DNA of 64,000 nt from Paraburkholderia largidicola (GTDB lineage Bacteria; Pseudomonadota; Gammaproteobacteria; Burkholderiales; Burkholderiaceae), in the NCBI RefSeq assembly GCF_013426895.1, contig NZ_AP023174.1, positions 1,736,001 through 1,800,000 of the forward strand, read 5' to 3'. The position numbers and the translations under genes were made by a program. How positions within the stretch are numbered: position 1 is the first letter of the stretch; each line of letters starts with the position of its first letter. The notes beneath the pieces were generated by a model, which worked only from the letters and a program-made list of their open reading frames with translations, ran no database searches and had not been told where the DNA came from. Shown here in pieces: positions 62,774-64,000 of this stretch.

Positions 62774-63553
62774 ATGACCTTGAAAAACACCCGCTACTGG
62801 GTTTTGCTGGCTGCATTTGCGGCCGCACCTGCATTCGCACAGAACATCGCCGTCGTGAACGGCACGCCGATTCCGAAGTCGCGCGCCGATGCACTGGTTG
62901 CCCAACTCGTGCAACAGGGTCAACAGGATTCGCCGAAGCTGCAACAGGCCGTTCGTGAAGAACTCGTGAACCGTGAAATCCTGATGCAGGAAGCGATCCG
63001 CGAAGGGATTCCGTCGAAGCCGGACGTCAAGGCGCAGGTCGCGGTTGCGCAGCAGACTGTGGTGCTGCGTGCGCTGATCGAGAACTTCGTGAAGAAGAAC
63101 CAGCCGAGCGACGCCGAAGTGAAGGCGAAGTACGACGAGCTGGTCAAGCAGATTGGCGGCAAGGAATATCACCTGCACCACATCCTCGTCGACAACGAGC
63201 AGCAGGCGAAGGATCTGATCGCGAAGATCAAGGCTGGCGCAAGCTTCGAAGACCTTGCGAAGCAGTTCTCGAAGGACCCGGGTTCGGGCAAGAATGGTGG
63301 CGACCTCGACTGGTCGGATCCGAAGGCCTATGTGCCTGAGTTTGCCGCTGCCGCGGAGAAGCTGCAGAAAGGCCAGATGACGGATACGCCGGTGCATACG
63401 CAGTTTGGCTGGCATATCATCCGCGTCGATGATGTGCGGCAGACGCCGCCGCCGCCTTTTGAGCAGGTCAAGGCTCAGATCGCGCAGCAGATGCAGCAGG
63501 AGAAACTGCAGGCGTTTGAAGAGGACCTTCGGTCCAAGGCTAAAGTGCAGTAA
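62774..63553 (+). CDS. Periplasmic parvulin-type peptidyl-prolyl isomerase
   Basis: A 259-residue foldase. A signal peptide (about residues 1-22, ending APAFA) is followed by an N-terminal SurA-like helical part (VNREILMQEAIREGIPSKPD) and one parvulin domain (about 135-225: YHLHHILVDNEQQAKDLIAK, FSKDPGSGKNGGDLDW, HTQFGWHIIRVDD). It assists folding of exported proteins, similar to PpiD/PrsA-like parvulins of Burkholderia. It is the last gene of the yciB-bolA operon; an intrinsic terminator follows within 30 nt. Confidence 0.93.
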   Translation: MTLKNTRYWVLLAAFAAAPAFAQNIAVVNGTPIPKSRADALVAQLVQQGQQDSPKLQQAVREELVNREILMQEAIREGIPSKPDVKAQVAVAQQTVVLRALIENFVKKNQPSDAEVKAKYDELVKQIGGKEYHLHHILVDNEQQAKDLIAKIKAGASFEDLAKQFSKDPGSGKNGGDLDWSDPKAYVPEFAAAAEKLQKGQMTDTPVHTQFGWHIIRVDDVRQTPPPPFEQVKAQIAQQMQQEKLQAFEEDLRSKAKVQ

Positions 63554-63582
63554 GGTTTTTTTGCGTGCTTTCGCACGGGAGG

Positions 63583-63608
63583 GCCGCCTTTGGGCGGCTT
63601 TTTGTTTT
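63583..63608 (+). terminator. Intrinsic terminator after ppiC
   Basis: Stem GCCGCC/GGCGGC (63583-63588 with 63593-63598) followed by TTTTTGTTTTT. A second small hairpin CGTGC/GCACG lies just before it at 63564-63577. Confidence 0.85.
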
Positions 63609-63658
63609 TGTGGTTTTGGTTTTTGTTTTTTTGCGCTCGCGCGCCGTTTGCATCTTCC

Positions 63659-64000
63659 GCCTCTGCGCTGGCATCCGCGATTTGTTAGCGTGCTTCACGC
63701 GTCGCCCCTGTGCGGGGCGGCACCTACTTTTCTTTGCCGCCGCAAAGAAAAGTAGGCAAAAGAAAGCGGCTCACACCGCCAATCCTTGTTCTTATCCACG
63801 GGCCCCCAACGTCCCCACACTTCACATGGCAACGCGCCAGTCCGCGCTCGTTGCAAACGCTTTGAATAGAAGCCTCACCCGCTTCAGACACCCGCACAAG
63901 GGCCAGCGGCACCAAATGGTTTGTGCCGCCGAGGTGGCAAACGGTGTGCAGGTTGTTGCGCCATACAGGTTAGCGCTCTTATCAGAAACACCAACCGTGC
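63659..64000 (+). repeat. Dispersed ~340-nt repeat, copy C (runs to window edge)
   Basis: The third copy begins CCTCTGCGCTGGCATCCGCG, has the same perfect hairpin core (63723-63736 with 63743-63756), then GGCAAAAGAAAGCGGCTCAC, ACGGGCCCCCAACGTCCCC, GCCTCACCCGC, GAGGTGGCAAACGGTGTGCA and GCTCTTATCAGAAACACCA. It is closest to copy B. It is preceded on the plus strand by a strongly T/G-rich leader (63596-63645). The end of the element may lie beyond the window. Confidence 0.85.

Overview
The window is high-GC proteobacterial DNA. It looks like a chromosome-1-type region of Burkholderia sensu lato, most likely Paraburkholderia. It carries a complete cepacian-type exopolysaccharide locus (the bce genes), followed by typical betaproteobacterial housekeeping groups: ygfZ / mltG-tmk-holB-tatD, and selO-yciB-bolA-ppiC. 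It also carries three copies of a roughly 300-340 nt dispersed repeat whose AT-rich hairpin core I remember as very common in Paraburkholderia genomes. No rRNA, tRNA, CRISPR array, complete insertion sequence or prophage was seen.

Region 1 (1-12.7 kb) corresponds to the bce-II half of the cepacian cluster. It holds galU/bceT (cut by the left edge), a 47-residue membrane peptide, acyltransferase bceS, a double-domain glycosyltransferase bceR, Wzx flippase bceQ, a large secreted propeller-like protein at the bceP position, and the translationally coupled trio bceO (acyltransferase), an SGNH esterase, and bceN (GDP-mannose 4,6-dehydratase). A tail-to-tail pair of the dispersed repeat lies between bceS and bceR. 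Region 2 (12.75-14.7 kb) is a hipBA-type toxin-antitoxin module bounded by two intrinsic terminators, with nested inverted repeats as candidate operators. It lies exactly between the two halves of the polysaccharide locus.

Region 3 (14.7-29.95 kb) is the bce-I half. bceB to bceK form one long minus-strand operon: priming transferase, UDP-glucose dehydrogenase, low-molecular-weight tyrosine phosphatase, outer-membrane export lipoprotein, BY-kinase, four glycosyltransferases and a Wzy polymerase. bceA is divergent and makes GDP-mannose. Together the two halves supply sugar nucleotides (UDP-Glc, UDP-GlcA, GDP-Man, GDP-4-keto-6-deoxy-mannose), assemble and acylate a lipid-linked repeat unit, flip it, polymerise it and export it. 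The second rhamnose-pathway enzyme (bceM) is not in the window. All three bce promoter regions are AT-rich and each contains one copy of the 12-mer CRAAATTATTYG, a candidate shared regulatory site.

Region 4 (30-41 kb) holds a probable domesticated IS5-type transposase N-terminal domain, YciI and PsiF proteins, a YSC84-type lipoprotein, a lone GT4 glycosyltransferase, an AAA ATPase, trehalose-6-phosphate synthase OtsA, an orphan Rap1a/Tai-type protein and a periplasmic ankyrin protein. Region 5 (40.5-46.8 kb) is the conserved tatD / GNAT / holB / tmk / mltG run with ygfZ divergent and an NRDE protein. Region 6 (46.8-60 kb) is a lipid and acyl-CoA metabolism neighbourhood (esterase, SDR, MDR oxidoreductase, thioesterase, thiolase, multifunctional beta-oxidation enzyme, acyl-CoA ligase) mixed with small stress-type proteins. 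Region 7 (60-64 kb) is selO, yciB, bolA and ppiC, ending in a terminator and a third copy of the dispersed repeat that runs off the window.
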